A stretch of 64,000 nucleotides of DNA from Halobacillus campisalis (GCF_030345335.1 NZ_JAPVRC010000003.1:124001-188000), one strand, 5' to 3'. Positions 54,886 through 63,966 are shown, numbered from the stretch's first letter. Program-made: numbers and translations. The notes: generated by a model from the letters alone, not told the origin.

Positions 54886-55935
54886 TTAAGCTTTTGTTTT
54901 ATAGGACGTGTTGTGTGACTGCAGAGTATCGTCTGTTCCAAATAAGAAGTGTTTTTCCATATCCGGAGAATACGTGGAGTTCACAGCCGTACGCCCGACA
55001 GTTTCGGCCACTTCACGCAGCATGCTAGGAGAAGCTCCACAGCAAAGTCCCAGATAATTCACTCCAATATCGTGCGCTTCCTTCGCCCACTCGGCAAGCT
55101 CATATCGGTTGCAGTACAGTGGGTCAAGGGACGTCGGGAACGTCGTCGCCGTAGGTATGCTGCAGGAGCATCCGCCATCCGGCAGATTGAAGAAAGTCGG
55201 GTGCTCTTCTGTTGTGCGGTAAGGAATAGGAAGTGCTCCGACATAGCCGTCCACTTCAGCACGAATTTTTTCAATAAAAGGCTGCATAGTTGCCGGCCCG
55301 CGGAAGCAGTTCATTCCGACAACCAGGGCTCCCTGCTCCTTCAGTAAACGGGACGCTTCTTCCACGGAATAGCCATCACGAAGGACATTTTCTCCCATTA
55401 GACCAAACGTAATGACGGCAGGAAGTCCTTGTTTTTGGATTTCCTCTAAAGCGATCTTCGCTTCTTCATAGTAGTAGAACGTCTCTCCATTTACAAAGTC
55501 GACATCCTCTTCTTTGCACCACTTCACCATTTCCGCGAACATCGTCCGTACACTTTGCACCGCTTCAGGGTCATCTGGATTAAATAAGTTCGTATTGGAA
55601 ATGTTACCGGCCACGAGCGCTTCCTCTTCAGGGTGCTCTTTCGCCACTTCTTTCGCCAAGCGGATGGCCTGACGATTCAAAGGTTCCAATAAGTCTTCTT
55701 TACCTATAATACGCATTTTTTCTCTATGGGCATTGTAAGTGAATGCCAGTACAACATCAGAACCCGCAAGCATGTAATCCCGGTATGTTTGTTTCAGAGC
55801 TTCTGGGTTATCGAGAGCAACTTCAGGAACAAACGAGCCTGCCTGCAAATACCCTCGACGCTCTAATTCAAATAAGTAGCCTTCTCCGCAAATAACGGGT
55901 CCATCCTGTAATCTTTGTTCTAAGCTTCTTTTCAT
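54886..55935 (-). CDS. Homocysteine S-methyltransferase resembling betaine-homocysteine methyltransferase
   Basis: A 349-residue barrel enzyme. The zinc ligands are Cys210 in GMNCFRG and Cys298-Cys299 in YLGLCCGASP, positions close to those of human BHMT (217, 299, 300). The N-terminal GEGYLFELERRGYLQAGSFV and the C-terminal tail SPDMEKHFLFGTDD also resemble BHMT more than the S-methylmethionine enzyme MmuM. It would make methionine from homocysteine with betaine or a related donor. A SAM riboswitch precedes it, which fits methionine synthesis. The methyl donor is inferred. ATG 55935 has AAAGGGTG. Confidence 0.88.
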   Translation of the reverse strand: MKRSLEQRLQDGPVICGEGYLFELERRGYLQAGSFVPEVALDNPEALKQTYRDYMLAGSDVVLAFTYNAHREKMRIIGKEDLLEPLNRQAIRLAKEVAKEHPEEEALVAGNISNTNLFNPDDPEAVQSVRTMFAEMVKWCKEEDVDFVNGETFYYYEEAKIALEEIQKQGLPAVITFGLMGENVLRDGYSVEEASRLLKEQGALVVGMNCFRGPATMQPFIEKIRAEVDGYVGALPIPYRTTEEHPTFFNLPDGGCSCSIPTATTFPTSLDPLYCNRYELAEWAKEAHDIGVNYLGLCCGASPSMLREVAETVGRTAVNSTYSPDMEKHFLFGTDDTLQSHNTSYKTKA

Positions 55936-56041
55936 AGTAAAACACCCTTTCTTATTTTTGATGAAGCATAGCTGAACGAAACATCCAATGCCTGACTTCC
56001 ATCCTGTCTAACAGCAGAAACTTTCTTATAAAATTACATAG

Positions 56042-56206
56042 AAAAAATCCCACTTCATAAGAAGAGGGATTATCGTTTAAAAATATGCCTCCTCTTATCT
56101 TTCAGATTTAAAAAAATCTGTAGGATTTGGCACCTTTTTCAAGCATTGCTTGAAAGGTTGCCGGGCATCAACGGGCCTATTCCCTCCGCCACTCTCAATA
56201 AGAGAT
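56042..56206 (-). ncRNA. SAM-I riboswitch (S-box) with terminator
   Basis: On the minus strand the leader begins CTCTTATTGAGAGTGGCGGA, then GGGAATAGGCCC, GATGCCCGGCAACC, AAGGTGCCAAATCC and closes with AAGATAAGAGGAG, the full order of S-box conserved blocks. A terminator (AATCCCTCTTCTTATGAAG and GGGATTTTTT, 56042-56072) follows, and its 5' arm overlaps the helix partner, as needed for a switch. High SAM should stop transcription of the methyltransferase gene. Confidence 0.96.
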
Positions 56207-56227
56207 CTCATATGTAATTATTCCCAT

Positions 56228-56257
56228 ATTATAAAGACATTCCACTATCCGAGTCAA
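56228..56257 (-). promoter_or_regulatory. Promoter of the S-box transcript
   Basis: TTGACT (56252-56257 on the minus strand) and TATAAT (56228-56233) are 18 bases apart; transcription would start about 15 bases before the riboswitch. Confidence 0.85.
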
Positions 56258-56317
56258 CACATTTTTTGAATATTTCTAAAATTGTTCAACATACACTAAT
56301 ACAAAGGAGGACGAACT

Positions 56318-56701
56318 ATGGATCGATCAATATCTATCTTGAAATTTCTGAAGTATACGATTGCATTTGTCTTTTTAACGTCTGGTCTAATGAAGCTTGT
56401 TCACACTGAATTGGCTGATTACTTTATGAACTTAGGCATTCCTTTTCCACTAGAAGTCATGTATATTGTCGCCTGGATTGAAATCTGCTGCGGGGCTTTA
56501 TTGCTGCTTAATAAATACACGAAGCTTGCGACGATTGCACTTATGGCGATAATGATCGGTGCTATTATCCTGACCAAACTTCCTGTTCTGAACAGTGGAG
56601 TGATTCATGCTTTATTTAATGCTCGTCTTGACATCGTCATGCTTATTCTGCTCGCGGTCCTTTATAGAAATCGTGTAATCATCATTAAAAAAACACCATA
56701 A
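56318..56701 (+). CDS. DoxX family membrane protein
   Basis: A 127-residue protein with four membrane helices; FVFLTSGLMKLVH and WIEICCGALLLLNKYTKLAT are typical of the DoxX/DoxD-like family, linked to quinone and redox metabolism in some species. ATG follows AAAGGAGG. It is divergent from the S-box transcript. Function here unknown. Confidence 0.8.
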   Translation: MDRSISILKFLKYTIAFVFLTSGLMKLVHTELADYFMNLGIPFPLEVMYIVAWIEICCGALLLLNKYTKLATIALMAIMIGAIILTKLPVLNSGVIHALFNARLDIVMLILLAVLYRNRVIIIKKTP

Positions 56702-56731
56702 GAGTCCCCGACTCCTACGGTGTGCTATAAT

Positions 56732-57904
56732 TCAAATATTTTCCAAAAAGACGCGGATGACATCAGCTCCGCCAATGAATGTACCTAGAGAGCTTCCTAT
56801 ATTGGCTAAGACGATGATAAGAAGAATTCTAGTCACTTTATTGTCCCAGAACCCCTTAACGCTGGATACGTCGTCAGATAACGTCTCAAAATCTTTTACA
56901 TTAGGTCTGCGGAAATAGGCCTGCACAATTCCAGCGAACCAGCCGGCAGCGATCAATGGGTTTAATGATGTAATCGGCGCCATAACGAACGCTGTCAATA
57001 CAGCTAGCGGATGGCCTAAAGCGACGGCTGCCCCGATGGCTGAAAATGACCCGTTCCATAAAATCCAGCTGATGGTCTGCTGGGTTCCTGCAGCCGGGTT
57101 TGCATAAAAGGTATAGGCGATAATAGATAAAATGATTACTGGAATAGCCCAGCCTATTATTTTAGGTGCCTTTGACTTAGGCGGCTGTTCCCTCAACTTT
57201 TTCAAGTCGTGCTCTTTGTGAATTTGTTCTTTGATTCCTGGTACGTGAGCAGCGCCTAATACGGCAACGATTTTCTGCCCGGGTGCCTCTTTGATTTTCT
57301 GGGATAAATATTGATCCCTTTCATCGATGAGCGGCTTCTTTAATTTAGGGAAATTATCCGTGAAGTCCTGCAGCATTGCATCCAGCATGTCTTTTGATTT
57401 TAATTTTTCCAGCTCTTCTTCAGACACCTTTTCATTACTGAATATACTTAATATAATCTGCATAAGGAGCTTGGCTTTGCCCATTGTCCCTAAGTTTCCC
57501 CAAATTCTGGCGAAAGTGATCTGAATGTTCCGATCTGCTAATACAAGAGTTGCTCCTGTCTCTTCAGCTGATTCAATTCCCTGGATCATTTCTTGCCCTG
57601 GCTTGATTCCCATTTGTTTGGCCATACGTTTTTGGAAAGAAGAGATGACCATATTCATTAATAGCAGGGTCGCTTTTTTCTGTTTAATGACTTTAAAAAT
57701 ATCGGTATCCTGCCACTTATTTCCATCTTTTATGGATTGGTACCTCTGCTCGTCCAATTCTACGCAGACAGAATCGGGCTGTTCATAATCAATGACTTCC
57801 TTTACCTGCTCTGCACTTTTTCGTGATACGTGAGCCGTACCAATGAGAATGAGTTCTTTGTTATCCAGATAGATTCTCGTTATATTTTCTTCATTTATAG
57901 ACAT
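56732..57904 (-). CDS. TraB/PrgY family membrane protein
   Basis: A 390-residue protein. The soluble N-terminal domain has the family motifs LILIGTAHVSRKSAEQVKEV (about 14-33), SVCVELDEQRY and VAVLGAAHVPGI, which place a conserved His in each GxAH motif. The C-terminal half has four or more membrane helices. TraB/PrgY of Enterococcus lowers pheromone activity; related proteins occur in archaea and many Bacillaceae with unknown role, and a protease activity has been proposed from the fold. No conjugation genes are nearby, so a general membrane role is likelier. Confidence 0.85.
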   Translation of the reverse strand: MSINEENITRIYLDNKELILIGTAHVSRKSAEQVKEVIDYEQPDSVCVELDEQRYQSIKDGNKWQDTDIFKVIKQKKATLLLMNMVISSFQKRMAKQMGIKPGQEMIQGIESAEETGATLVLADRNIQITFARIWGNLGTMGKAKLLMQIILSIFSNEKVSEEELEKLKSKDMLDAMLQDFTDNFPKLKKPLIDERDQYLSQKIKEAPGQKIVAVLGAAHVPGIKEQIHKEHDLKKLREQPPKSKAPKIIGWAIPVIILSIIAYTFYANPAAGTQQTISWILWNGSFSAIGAAVALGHPLAVLTAFVMAPITSLNPLIAAGWFAGIVQAYFRRPNVKDFETLSDDVSSVKGFWDNKVTRILLIIVLANIGSSLGTFIGGADVIRVFLENI

Positions 57905-57925
57905 TACGGACCTTCCTTTACAAAT

Positions 57926-57968
57926 GACTCTGTTAAATATCAGTGTTGATTTTATATAAGGTTTCTTC
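57926..57968 (-). repeat. Unit U, reverse orientation, beside copy M
   Basis: GACTCTGTTAAATATCAGTG and TTGATTTTATATAAGGTTTC are the reverse complement of unit U at 54728. It sits on the outer side of minus copy M, mirror-image to its place beside plus copies. Confidence 0.6.
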
Positions 57969-58005
57969 TAAAAGAGTAATTCAATAACTTGGAAAACTTC
58001 TGCTA

Positions 58006-58173
58006 TTCCGTCTCCGTTATAGGTGGAAAGTGGTTTTAGGAATGAACTCGCTTTCCGTGGGAGTGCAGTGAGCTTCCTCAGGCTTCCGCCTTCCGGGATC
58101 TCACCAATCACTCTCTTCCCACAGGAGTCTCACCCATTCCTAAAACCACTTCTCTATAATTTATATGACGGAA
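58006..58173 (-). repeat. 168-bp palindromic element, copy M (minus orientation)
   Basis: Outer ends TTCCGTC (58006-58012) and GACGGAA (58167-58173) match; arms AAGTGGTTTTAGGAATG and CATTCCTAAAACCACTT pair perfectly. Close relative of B and K. It forms an inverted pair with copy N in the gap between divergent genes. Confidence 0.92.
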
Positions 58174-58360
58174 CGATTTGAAGTTCTCAAATCATTTACT
58201 TACCAAAGTTTGTACCCTTATTCATATGATTGATCAGAATGAAAATTGAATCTTTTCCATATGTGAATATCATGCAAGAAGCACTAATTCTCTCCTTTGG
58301 AAAAAGCTCTAAATGCATTAGCAGCGCCTTTGTCATAACCTTTTCAATGTGATTTTTAGT

Positions 58361-58532
58361 GGTTTCGTTCTTCACATCATGGTAATGGGGTCTTGGAAAT
58401 GGGGAGACTCCTGCGGGAAAGGATAGACTGGCTAGACCCCGGAGAGCTTTAGCTCGAGGAGGCTTGCCGTCTTCCCCGCGGAAAGCGAGCTATTTCCAAG
58501 ACCTCATTTCTCTAATCAAAAGTCACGAAACC
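58361..58532 (+). repeat. 168-bp palindromic element, copy N (plus orientation)
   Basis: Outer ends GGTTTCGT and ACGAAACC; arms AATGGGGTCTTGGAAAT (58384-58400) and ATTTCCAAGACCTCATT (58492-58508). The core is nearly the same as in copy A. Beyond it, 58533-58785 holds only the leader of the next gene, with no clear promoter. Confidence 0.92.
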
Positions 58533-58785
58533 TCTCTTGCGCATTTACAAATAAAAACCACCTGTCTCTATACTAAACCACAACAGCTTAAATGAGAATT
58601 ATTTTTGTAATGTGCTTCATGGGATGACTGTATGCAAAAGAGGGTTAGAACCAGGCTCATATGGGGTAGTATAAAATAAATAACTATTTGTGAACATTAT
58701 GTGTCTTTTTTAAGAATTTTTTGTTACAATAAGAACAAAGATAAGTATGCGCTTACATTTAATTTCATCAAAGGAGTTGTATGAT

Positions 58786-59061
58786 ATGGATATCGTCATG
58801 GTTTTCCTTTTACTTTCAACAGTTACACCTTTCTTGTTTATAAAACTTAAAAAATTACCTTTAGCGATTCTGCAGTCTGTTTTGCTCGTCGGAATGTGGA
58901 TGTACTATTTCCAAGCTGTATTTAATGTAGCACCGCCGACACTTTCACCACTATGGCTGATTTTTTACGCTGGTCTTTTCGTCTCCCAAATCGGCTGGAT
59001 CATGTTCATCATCTATGTGGTTAAAACGCAGGAAGCAAAACTGCAAAAAAGCTACCAATAA
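58786..59061 (+). CDS. Small membrane protein of unknown function
   Basis: A 91-residue protein with three hydrophobic segments (about 2-18, 25-42 and 55-78) and a short polar tail ending KLQKSYQ. ATG 58786 follows AAAGGAGTTG; an upstream ATG at 58747 lacks a binding site. I do not recognise the family. It stands alone, convergent with the qox operon and sharing its terminator. Confidence 0.65.
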   Translation: MDIVMVFLLLSTVTPFLFIKLKKLPLAILQSVLLVGMWMYYFQAVFNVAPPTLSPLWLIFYAGLFVSQIGWIMFIIYVVKTQEAKLQKSYQ

Positions 59062-59092
59062 TATAGTCTCCCCCTAAATGGAGAAAATATAT

Positions 59093-59131
59093 AAAAGCCC
59101 GCTGCCTGAAGATCAGGCCAGCGGGCTTTTT
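59093..59131. terminator. Bidirectional terminator between the small membrane protein and the qox operon
   Basis: AAAAGCCCGCTG pairs with CAGCGGGCTTTT, with an inner GCCTGAAGATCAGGC hairpin. Both flanks suit termination. Confidence 0.92.
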
Positions 59132-59141
59132 GTGGAAATTT

Positions 59142-59375
59142 TTATCTTTTGAACAAAGCTTTTCCTTGAACATGCAGTAGTTGGAGGATCGCTTGCGAGA
59201 AAGCGAAGGCGGCAATTGCATAAAGTAAAGGCTTCGGTGAATAACTTGAATAAACAGCTCCCCATAATGAGAAGGCAGTCAACATAATACAGAGCATAAA
59301 ACCGACGATATATTTGCTAGGAAGCTCAGGGGCATATTGACTCTCCTGATTATTCACTTTTTGATTAAATTCCAA
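59142..59375 (-). CDS. Extra subunit-IV-like small membrane protein of the quinol oxidase operon
   Basis: A 77-residue protein with two hydrophobic helices. SKYIVGFMLCIMLTAFSLWG and ILQLLHVQGKALFKR line up with the first two-thirds of QoxD (HVIGFALSIALTLLAAW, AGIQLFMFMHV), so it looks like a shortened paralogue without the third helix and tail. The TTG start at 59375 has GGTGGTGAT upstream, and it begins 30 bases after qoxD on the same strand. It may be a fifth subunit or a decaying duplicate; the ribosome binding site argues that it is translated. Confidence 0.6.
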   Translation of the reverse strand: MEFNQKVNNQESQYAPELPSKYIVGFMLCIMLTAFSLWGAVYSSYSPKPLLYAIAAFAFSQAILQLLHVQGKALFKR

Positions 59376-59405
59376 CTACATCACCACCAAATTTATTTAA
59401 AAGCT

Positions 59406-59807
59406 TTAATGACCTTCGTGCTCTCCATCGCCTTCCATATCCATATCACTGTGGTCTCCGCTGTCCTGCTGCTCGTGCTGTTCATGGTTCTCCCCATCAT
59501 GATCGTGAGTGAAGCCGAATGACATAACGAATAGAGAACCTGCCACAAGAATTGCAGCCAATACTGCACCATGGAACATCATGTTCCAAGGCACGTGACC
59601 ATTATGACTGTCCGATTCAACTACGTGCATAAACATGAACAGCTGAATTCCAGCTTGAATGACAGCGAGAATCATGATGCTTGATATGATCCACATCGTT
59701 GATAAATTGGATCCTAGTGCCGTCCAGGCAGCTAGTAATGTCAATGCGATTGATAAAGCAAAACCGATAACGTGCTGAGTGGGGATTCGTTTATTATGAT
59801 CTGTCAT
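59406..59807 (-). CDS. qoxD: Quinol oxidase subunit IV
   Basis: A 133-residue protein with three membrane helices (about 13-32, 38-60, 73-95), then a His/Asp/Glu-rich tail from about residue 98 (FTHDHDGENHEQHEQQDSGD and on to HEGH) that looks metal-binding and is longer than I expect for QoxD. ATG 59807 lies inside the end of qoxC, so the two overlap. Subunit IV helps assembly of the oxidase. Confidence 0.9.
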   Translation of the reverse strand: MTDHNKRIPTQHVIGFALSIALTLLAAWTALGSNLSTMWIISSIMILAVIQAGIQLFMFMHVVESDSHNGHVPWNMMFHGAVLAAILVAGSLFVMSFGFTHDHDGENHEQHEQQDSGDHSDMDMEGDGEHEGH

Positions 59808-59808
59808 A

Positions 59809-60414
59809 TTAAACCACCATCCCAATCAAATAAACACTTGTGAAAATAAAGATCCACACGACATCTAAAAAGTGCCAGTATAATCCAATAACAAAGAATT
59901 TACGGCTCGTCTTAGGAGTGAGACCCCGCTTCGCTAATTGAATAAGAAGCAGGATGACCCAGCCGATGCCGAGGGTTACGTGTAATCCGTGAGTCCCGGC
60001 CAGCGTGAAGAATGCGGACCAATAAGCACTGGATTGCATAGTAGCACCTTCGTGAGCATAGTGGATAAATTCATATATCTCAAAGCCTAAGAATGTTGCA
60101 CCGAGAATTAACGTGATAATCATCCAGTTTCTTAAAGCTTTCGCGTTGCCTCTCCGCATCTCGTGAATAGCCAGCCCGCATGTAAAACTACTTGTCAGAA
60201 GCAGGAATGTCATAATTAAGACAATACCTGGTTCAAACAATTCCATTGGAGGCGTTGAATCTGCCGTCCTTCCGAATAATACAGCATAGGTGGCAAAGAG
60301 TGTCGCAAACAATACGATTTCTGCGCCCAGGAATATCCAGAAACCGAGAATGGTCATTTGATCTTCCTGTCTTCTATATTCCAAAGGGCCTGTTTTCAGT
60401 TCATGAGAACTCAT
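59809..60414 (-). CDS. qoxC: Quinol oxidase subunit III
   Basis: A 201-residue protein with five membrane helices. ILGFWIFLGAEIVLFATLFA at the start and THGLHVTLGIGWVILLLIQL and YWHFLDVVWIFIFTSVYLIG near the end are conserved in subunit III of haem-copper oxidases. It begins one base after the qoxB stop. Confidence 0.96.
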   Translation of the reverse strand: MSSHELKTGPLEYRRQEDQMTILGFWIFLGAEIVLFATLFATYAVLFGRTADSTPPMELFEPGIVLIMTFLLLTSSFTCGLAIHEMRRGNAKALRNWMIITLILGATFLGFEIYEFIHYAHEGATMQSSAYWSAFFTLAGTHGLHVTLGIGWVILLLIQLAKRGLTPKTSRKFFVIGLYWHFLDVVWIFIFTSVYLIGMVV

Positions 60415-60415
60415 A

Positions 60416-62353
60416 TTATAACCCCCTTGCCGAGCGTTCTATACGCTTGATTTCATCTACTTCAACGTGGTAACCCTCGTCATAATCAAAGGAACGCACC
60501 ACCATCATGATGAGTCCGGCGATTAAGAAGGCAATCGCCATCCACATCCATTCAAATACAAGACCGAAGCTTGCGAAGAAAAGGAATCCCATCATGATAA
60601 TTGGCTGCCCAGTGTTATTAGGCATATGAATAGGTTCAAGTTTATCTTCTTCAAATGTCGTTCTGCCTTCTTCTTTCAGCTTCACATAGGCATCCTGGCT
60701 ATCAATTTCAGGCAAGGTTGCAAAGTTATAGAACGGTACAGGAGTCGGCGTCGCCCATTCTAGCGTACGACCATCACCCCAACTGTCTCCAGACTTTTCA
60801 CGCTCGCTGTAACGATAGCTGTAAAGGATACAGAAAACAAAGATTGCAAATCCTGCACCCATTCCGAATGCGCCAATTGTAGAAATGATGTTCAGCGGCA
60901 TCCATTCTGGAATGATCGTAAATACACGACGCGGCATTCCGTCTAAACCGACGAAGTACTGCGGGAAGAAACAAACATGGAATCCGATTACGAAAAACCA
61001 GAAGCTCCATTTTCCGATTCTCTCATTAAGCTTGTGTCCGAACATTTTCGGATACCAGAACACGAGCCCTGAGAAGCAGGCGAATACAGTACCTGCAATC
61101 AATACATAGTGGAAGTGAGCCACTAAGAAATAGGTGTTGTGGAATTGATAGTCTGCTGACGCCATTCCAAGCATTACACCGGTGACTCCGCCGATGACGA
61201 AACTTGGAATAAAGGCGAGCGCCCACATCATAGCCACTGTGTTTTTAATTTTCGATTTATATAGGGTTCCAAGCCAGTTGAATATTTTTACACCGGTCGG
61301 TACCGCAATCAGCATGGTGGAAATTGAGAATACTGAGTTTACAAAGGCTCCGGCACCCATTGTAAAGAAATGGTGTACCCATACTAGGAAACTCAGCCCG
61401 GCAATCAAAATGATCGCCCACACCATAGCTTTATAACCAAATAACTGCTTTCGAGCAAACGTGCATATAACTTCAGAGAAAATCCCGAATGCAGGCAGAA
61501 TAACAATGTAAACTTCAGGGTGTCCCCACATCCAGAACAAGTTCGCCCACATCATCGGCATTCCTTCACCCGTCAGCGTGAAGAACTGTGCTCCGAATAT
61601 GCGGTCAAGTGTCATAAGAGCTAAAGCGACAGTCAAAATCGGGAAAGCAAATACGATAATGAAGGATGTAATCAGAGTTGACCAGGTAAAAATCGGCATC
61701 TGGAACATTTTCATTTTCGGAGCTCTCATTTTTAAAATCGTTACCATCAAGTTAATACCAGTCGCTAATGTACCGATACCTGAAAGCTGTAAGCCCATCA
61801 AGTAAAAGTTCTGACCTGGACCTGGACTCATCGCAGCACCAGCCAGCGGTGTATAACTTGTCCATCCAGCGTCCGGTGAGCCACCGATAACGAAAGATAT
61901 GTTGAACAACATGGCACCAAATAAGAATGACCAGAAACTAAGGGCATTCAAATAAGGAAAAGCAAAGTCCCTTGCTCCAATTTGTAAAGGGACAATTATG
62001 TTCATCAATCCAATTAAGAATGGCATCGCCATAAAGATAATCATGACCGTACCGTGGGTCGTAAATATTTCGTCGTAGTGCTGGGCATTTAAAAAGTTCA
62101 TGTTCGGAAAAGCCAACTGTACACGCATCATCATTGCGTCTACGCCTCCGCGGAACAACATGGCCAGGGCACTAAGAATATACATAACACCTATTTTTTT
62201 ATGGTCAACGGTCGTCAGCCACTCGCGCCATAACCATCCCCACTTTTTAAAGTAAGTCAAGATGAAAAGGATAGCTATAGTTACGAGGGCAATGGATACC
62301 ATACCCCCGTAAATGAGCGGTTCGCCGGTTACGAAAAATTCATCTAATTGCAT
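60416..62353 (-). CDS. qoxB: Quinol oxidase subunit I
   Basis: A 645-residue protein with about 14-15 helices carrying the low-spin haem and the haem-CuB centre. Ligands are in TTHGTVMIIFMAMPF, WGHPEVYIVILPAFG (CuB His with the Tyr cross-link), HHFFTMG (two CuB His) and NTYFLVAHFHYVLIAG (haem His). It reduces oxygen to water with electrons from menaquinol and pumps protons. ATG 62353 has GAAGGTGAG. Confidence 0.97.
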   Translation of the reverse strand: MQLDEFFVTGEPLIYGGMVSIALVTIAILFILTYFKKWGWLWREWLTTVDHKKIGVMYILSALAMLFRGGVDAMMMRVQLAFPNMNFLNAQHYDEIFTTHGTVMIIFMAMPFLIGLMNIIVPLQIGARDFAFPYLNALSFWSFLFGAMLFNISFVIGGSPDAGWTSYTPLAGAAMSPGPGQNFYLMGLQLSGIGTLATGINLMVTILKMRAPKMKMFQMPIFTWSTLITSFIIVFAFPILTVALALMTLDRIFGAQFFTLTGEGMPMMWANLFWMWGHPEVYIVILPAFGIFSEVICTFARKQLFGYKAMVWAIILIAGLSFLVWVHHFFTMGAGAFVNSVFSISTMLIAVPTGVKIFNWLGTLYKSKIKNTVAMMWALAFIPSFVIGGVTGVMLGMASADYQFHNTYFLVAHFHYVLIAGTVFACFSGLVFWYPKMFGHKLNERIGKWSFWFFVIGFHVCFFPQYFVGLDGMPRRVFTIIPEWMPLNIISTIGAFGMGAGFAIFVFCILYSYRYSEREKSGDSWGDGRTLEWATPTPVPFYNFATLPEIDSQDAYVKLKEEGRTTFEEDKLEPIHMPNNTGQPIIMMGFLFFASFGLVFEWMWMAIAFLIAGLIMMVVRSFDYDEGYHVEVDEIKRIERSARGL

Positions 62354-62370
62354 GTGTTCTCACCTTCTTT

Positions 62371-63351
62371 CTATTCTACTGAGCTTTCATGATCGTCATC
62401 ATTTTCTTCATCCATAAAGTCTTCTGCATCCTGATCACTATATAAGTGCATCAAATCACCATACAAGTCGTAATGACGCTCTATGGCATAATCGCGGCCT
62501 TCATTCGTACCATGATCAACAAATTCCAAGTGTGTAGAAGAATATTCAGCTTCTACCGTAAGTCCTGGTTTAAGCAGTTCATCATATTCTTCCTGCGACA
62601 ACTCTGGCGCACTGGATTGGGTTTCCTCTACCCAGCTGTTATAGTCCTCTTCGCTTTCGGCGTAAACCTCAAAGGTCTGCTTCGTGAAGCCTTCACCGTT
62701 AAAGTTAGAGTTTCTACCGTCATAAACGCCTTCTTCATCCGCTTGCAGATACAGCGTATTTTCCATGCCGGCCATGTTATACTTCTGACCGCCTAAACGC
62801 GGAATCCATAAGGCTGTCATAGCATCAGCAGATGAAAGCTTGAATTCAATCGGACGATCTGTCGGTATGTGAAGATAATTGACTGTTTCTATGTTCTCTT
62901 CAGGGTAGCTGAAGAACCATTTCCAATCTGCCGTGGTAGCATAAATGACTAAAGGCTCTTTCTGCTCTTCGCCTGCAGCTGCCTCAGGAGGCTTCTCTAA
63001 TTCGAATAAAGAATCCACCGTTGGAATACTGAGAGCGATGACAATAACAAAAGGAATAACGGTCCATACTATTTCAATCAAATTATTGCCGTGCATGTGA
63101 GGGTCATAGTCGCTTTCCTTTCGACCCGGACGGTTCTCTCGGTACCTGATGACCATAAAGGCGAAGGCACCAAACACGACAACAACGATAAACAGCATGA
63201 ATATAATAGAATACATGATAAGGTCGTATTGAGTTTGAGCGACCGGCCCTTTTGGATCAAGAACAGCCAGTTCACACCCACTTAAAAGTAAAACAAGGCT
63301 AAGTGGAGCTAAAGCCAATCCTTTTTTCATAAGTTGTTTCATGCTTTTCAC
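62371..63351 (-). CDS. qoxA: Quinol oxidase subunit II
   Basis: A 326-residue lipoprotein. A signal peptide ends with the lipobox LLLSGC, followed by two membrane helices and an outside cupredoxin domain. The CuA ligands (CxxxC and the His pair) are absent, as in quinol oxidases, while cytochrome c oxidases keep them. The C-terminal tail is very acidic (DQDAEDFMDEENDDDHESS). GTG 63351 has AAAGGAG 11 bases upstream. First gene of the operon. Confidence 0.95.
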   Translation of the reverse strand: MKSMKQLMKKGLALAPLSLVLLLSGCELAVLDPKGPVAQTQYDLIMYSIIFMLFIVVVVFGAFAFMVIRYRENRPGRKESDYDPHMHGNNLIEIVWTVIPFVIVIALSIPTVDSLFELEKPPEAAAGEEQKEPLVIYATTADWKWFFSYPEENIETVNYLHIPTDRPIEFKLSSADAMTALWIPRLGGQKYNMAGMENTLYLQADEEGVYDGRNSNFNGEGFTKQTFEVYAESEEDYNSWVEETQSSAPELSQEEYDELLKPGLTVEAEYSSTHLEFVDHGTNEGRDYAIERHYDLYGDLMHLYSDQDAEDFMDEENDDDHESSVE

Positions 63352-63422
63352 TGAGGATTACACTCCTTTTCTTTGAATATTTAAAGGCACAATGGCTTTA
63401 ATTTTACATAATCATTGCCATC

Positions 63423-63431
63423 AGTATAGCA
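63423..63431 (-). promoter_or_regulatory. Extended -10 promoter of the qox operon
   Basis: TGCTATACT on the minus strand lies about 75 bases before qoxA. No good -35 box is seen. Confidence 0.5.
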
Positions 63432-63677
63432 AAAAAAGTAGATTATTAGATAAGCTTAGTAGAATTGTCACGGAAACATCACACTTTTTTCGATTTTTTG
63501 TCGCAATTCATTCACTATATTGTAAAAAAAAGACAAGAAAACCTATTATTTGTCATATTTAAAAATGGACAATTTAACTATAATTATCCCGCTGCAGTCG
63601 AAATCAAACCAATGTTAGAACATAAGCAGTGATTATTCGTAAATTCCTTGCGTTCTCTTGTGTTTACATTGAATTTC

Positions 63678-63686
63678 TGTTATAGT
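63678..63686 (+). promoter_or_regulatory. Promoter of the lysine riboswitch transcript
   Basis: TG, one base, then TATAGT (63681-63686), with TTGTGT 17 bases upstream; it lies about 40 bases before the riboswitch. Confidence 0.6.
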
Positions 63687-63725
63687 TCAACCAATTAAAT
63701 ATTTCTCCTTCAATATATTTGGAGC

Positions 63726-63901
63726 GAGGATAGAGGTGCAAATACCATCAGTACATAATGGGAGGATAATGAGATCCTGTGAACATTGTGAAAAGGGGCA
63801 TTTGCCGAAGTGGAAAGAGTCTCATTCTCTTGAAACTGGTTCTGCTTTTGAATAAATACAGGACTGTCATATGGGTAACTGTATGGAGGGCTATCTGATG
63901 T
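63726..63901 (+). ncRNA. Lysine riboswitch (L-box)
   Basis: The conserved blocks occur in order: GAGGATAGAGGTGCAAAT, then GAGATCCTGTGAA, AAAGGGGCATTTGCCGAAGT, ACTGGTTCTGC, TGAATAAATACAGGACTGTC, and TGGAGGGCTATCTGATG, which closes the basal helix with GGATAG. A terminator follows at once. In Bacillaceae L-boxes control lysine synthesis (lysC, dap genes) or lysine uptake; the regulated gene lies beyond the window. Confidence 0.95.
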
Positions 63902-63932
63902 AGGAACAATTTTACGTTTAACTTTGTTTCTT

Positions 63933-63966
63933 CAACAACAGCGGACCCTTCGTTGTTGTTTTTTTG
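63933..63966 (+). terminator. Terminator of the L-box leader
   Basis: CAACAACAGCG pairs with CGTTGTTG around GACCCTT, followed by seven T. It should form when lysine is bound. Confidence 0.85.

Noticed and set aside
56732-57904. TraB-family gene as evidence of a conjugative element
   Set aside because: No other transfer genes are present and the family is common on ordinary chromosomes.
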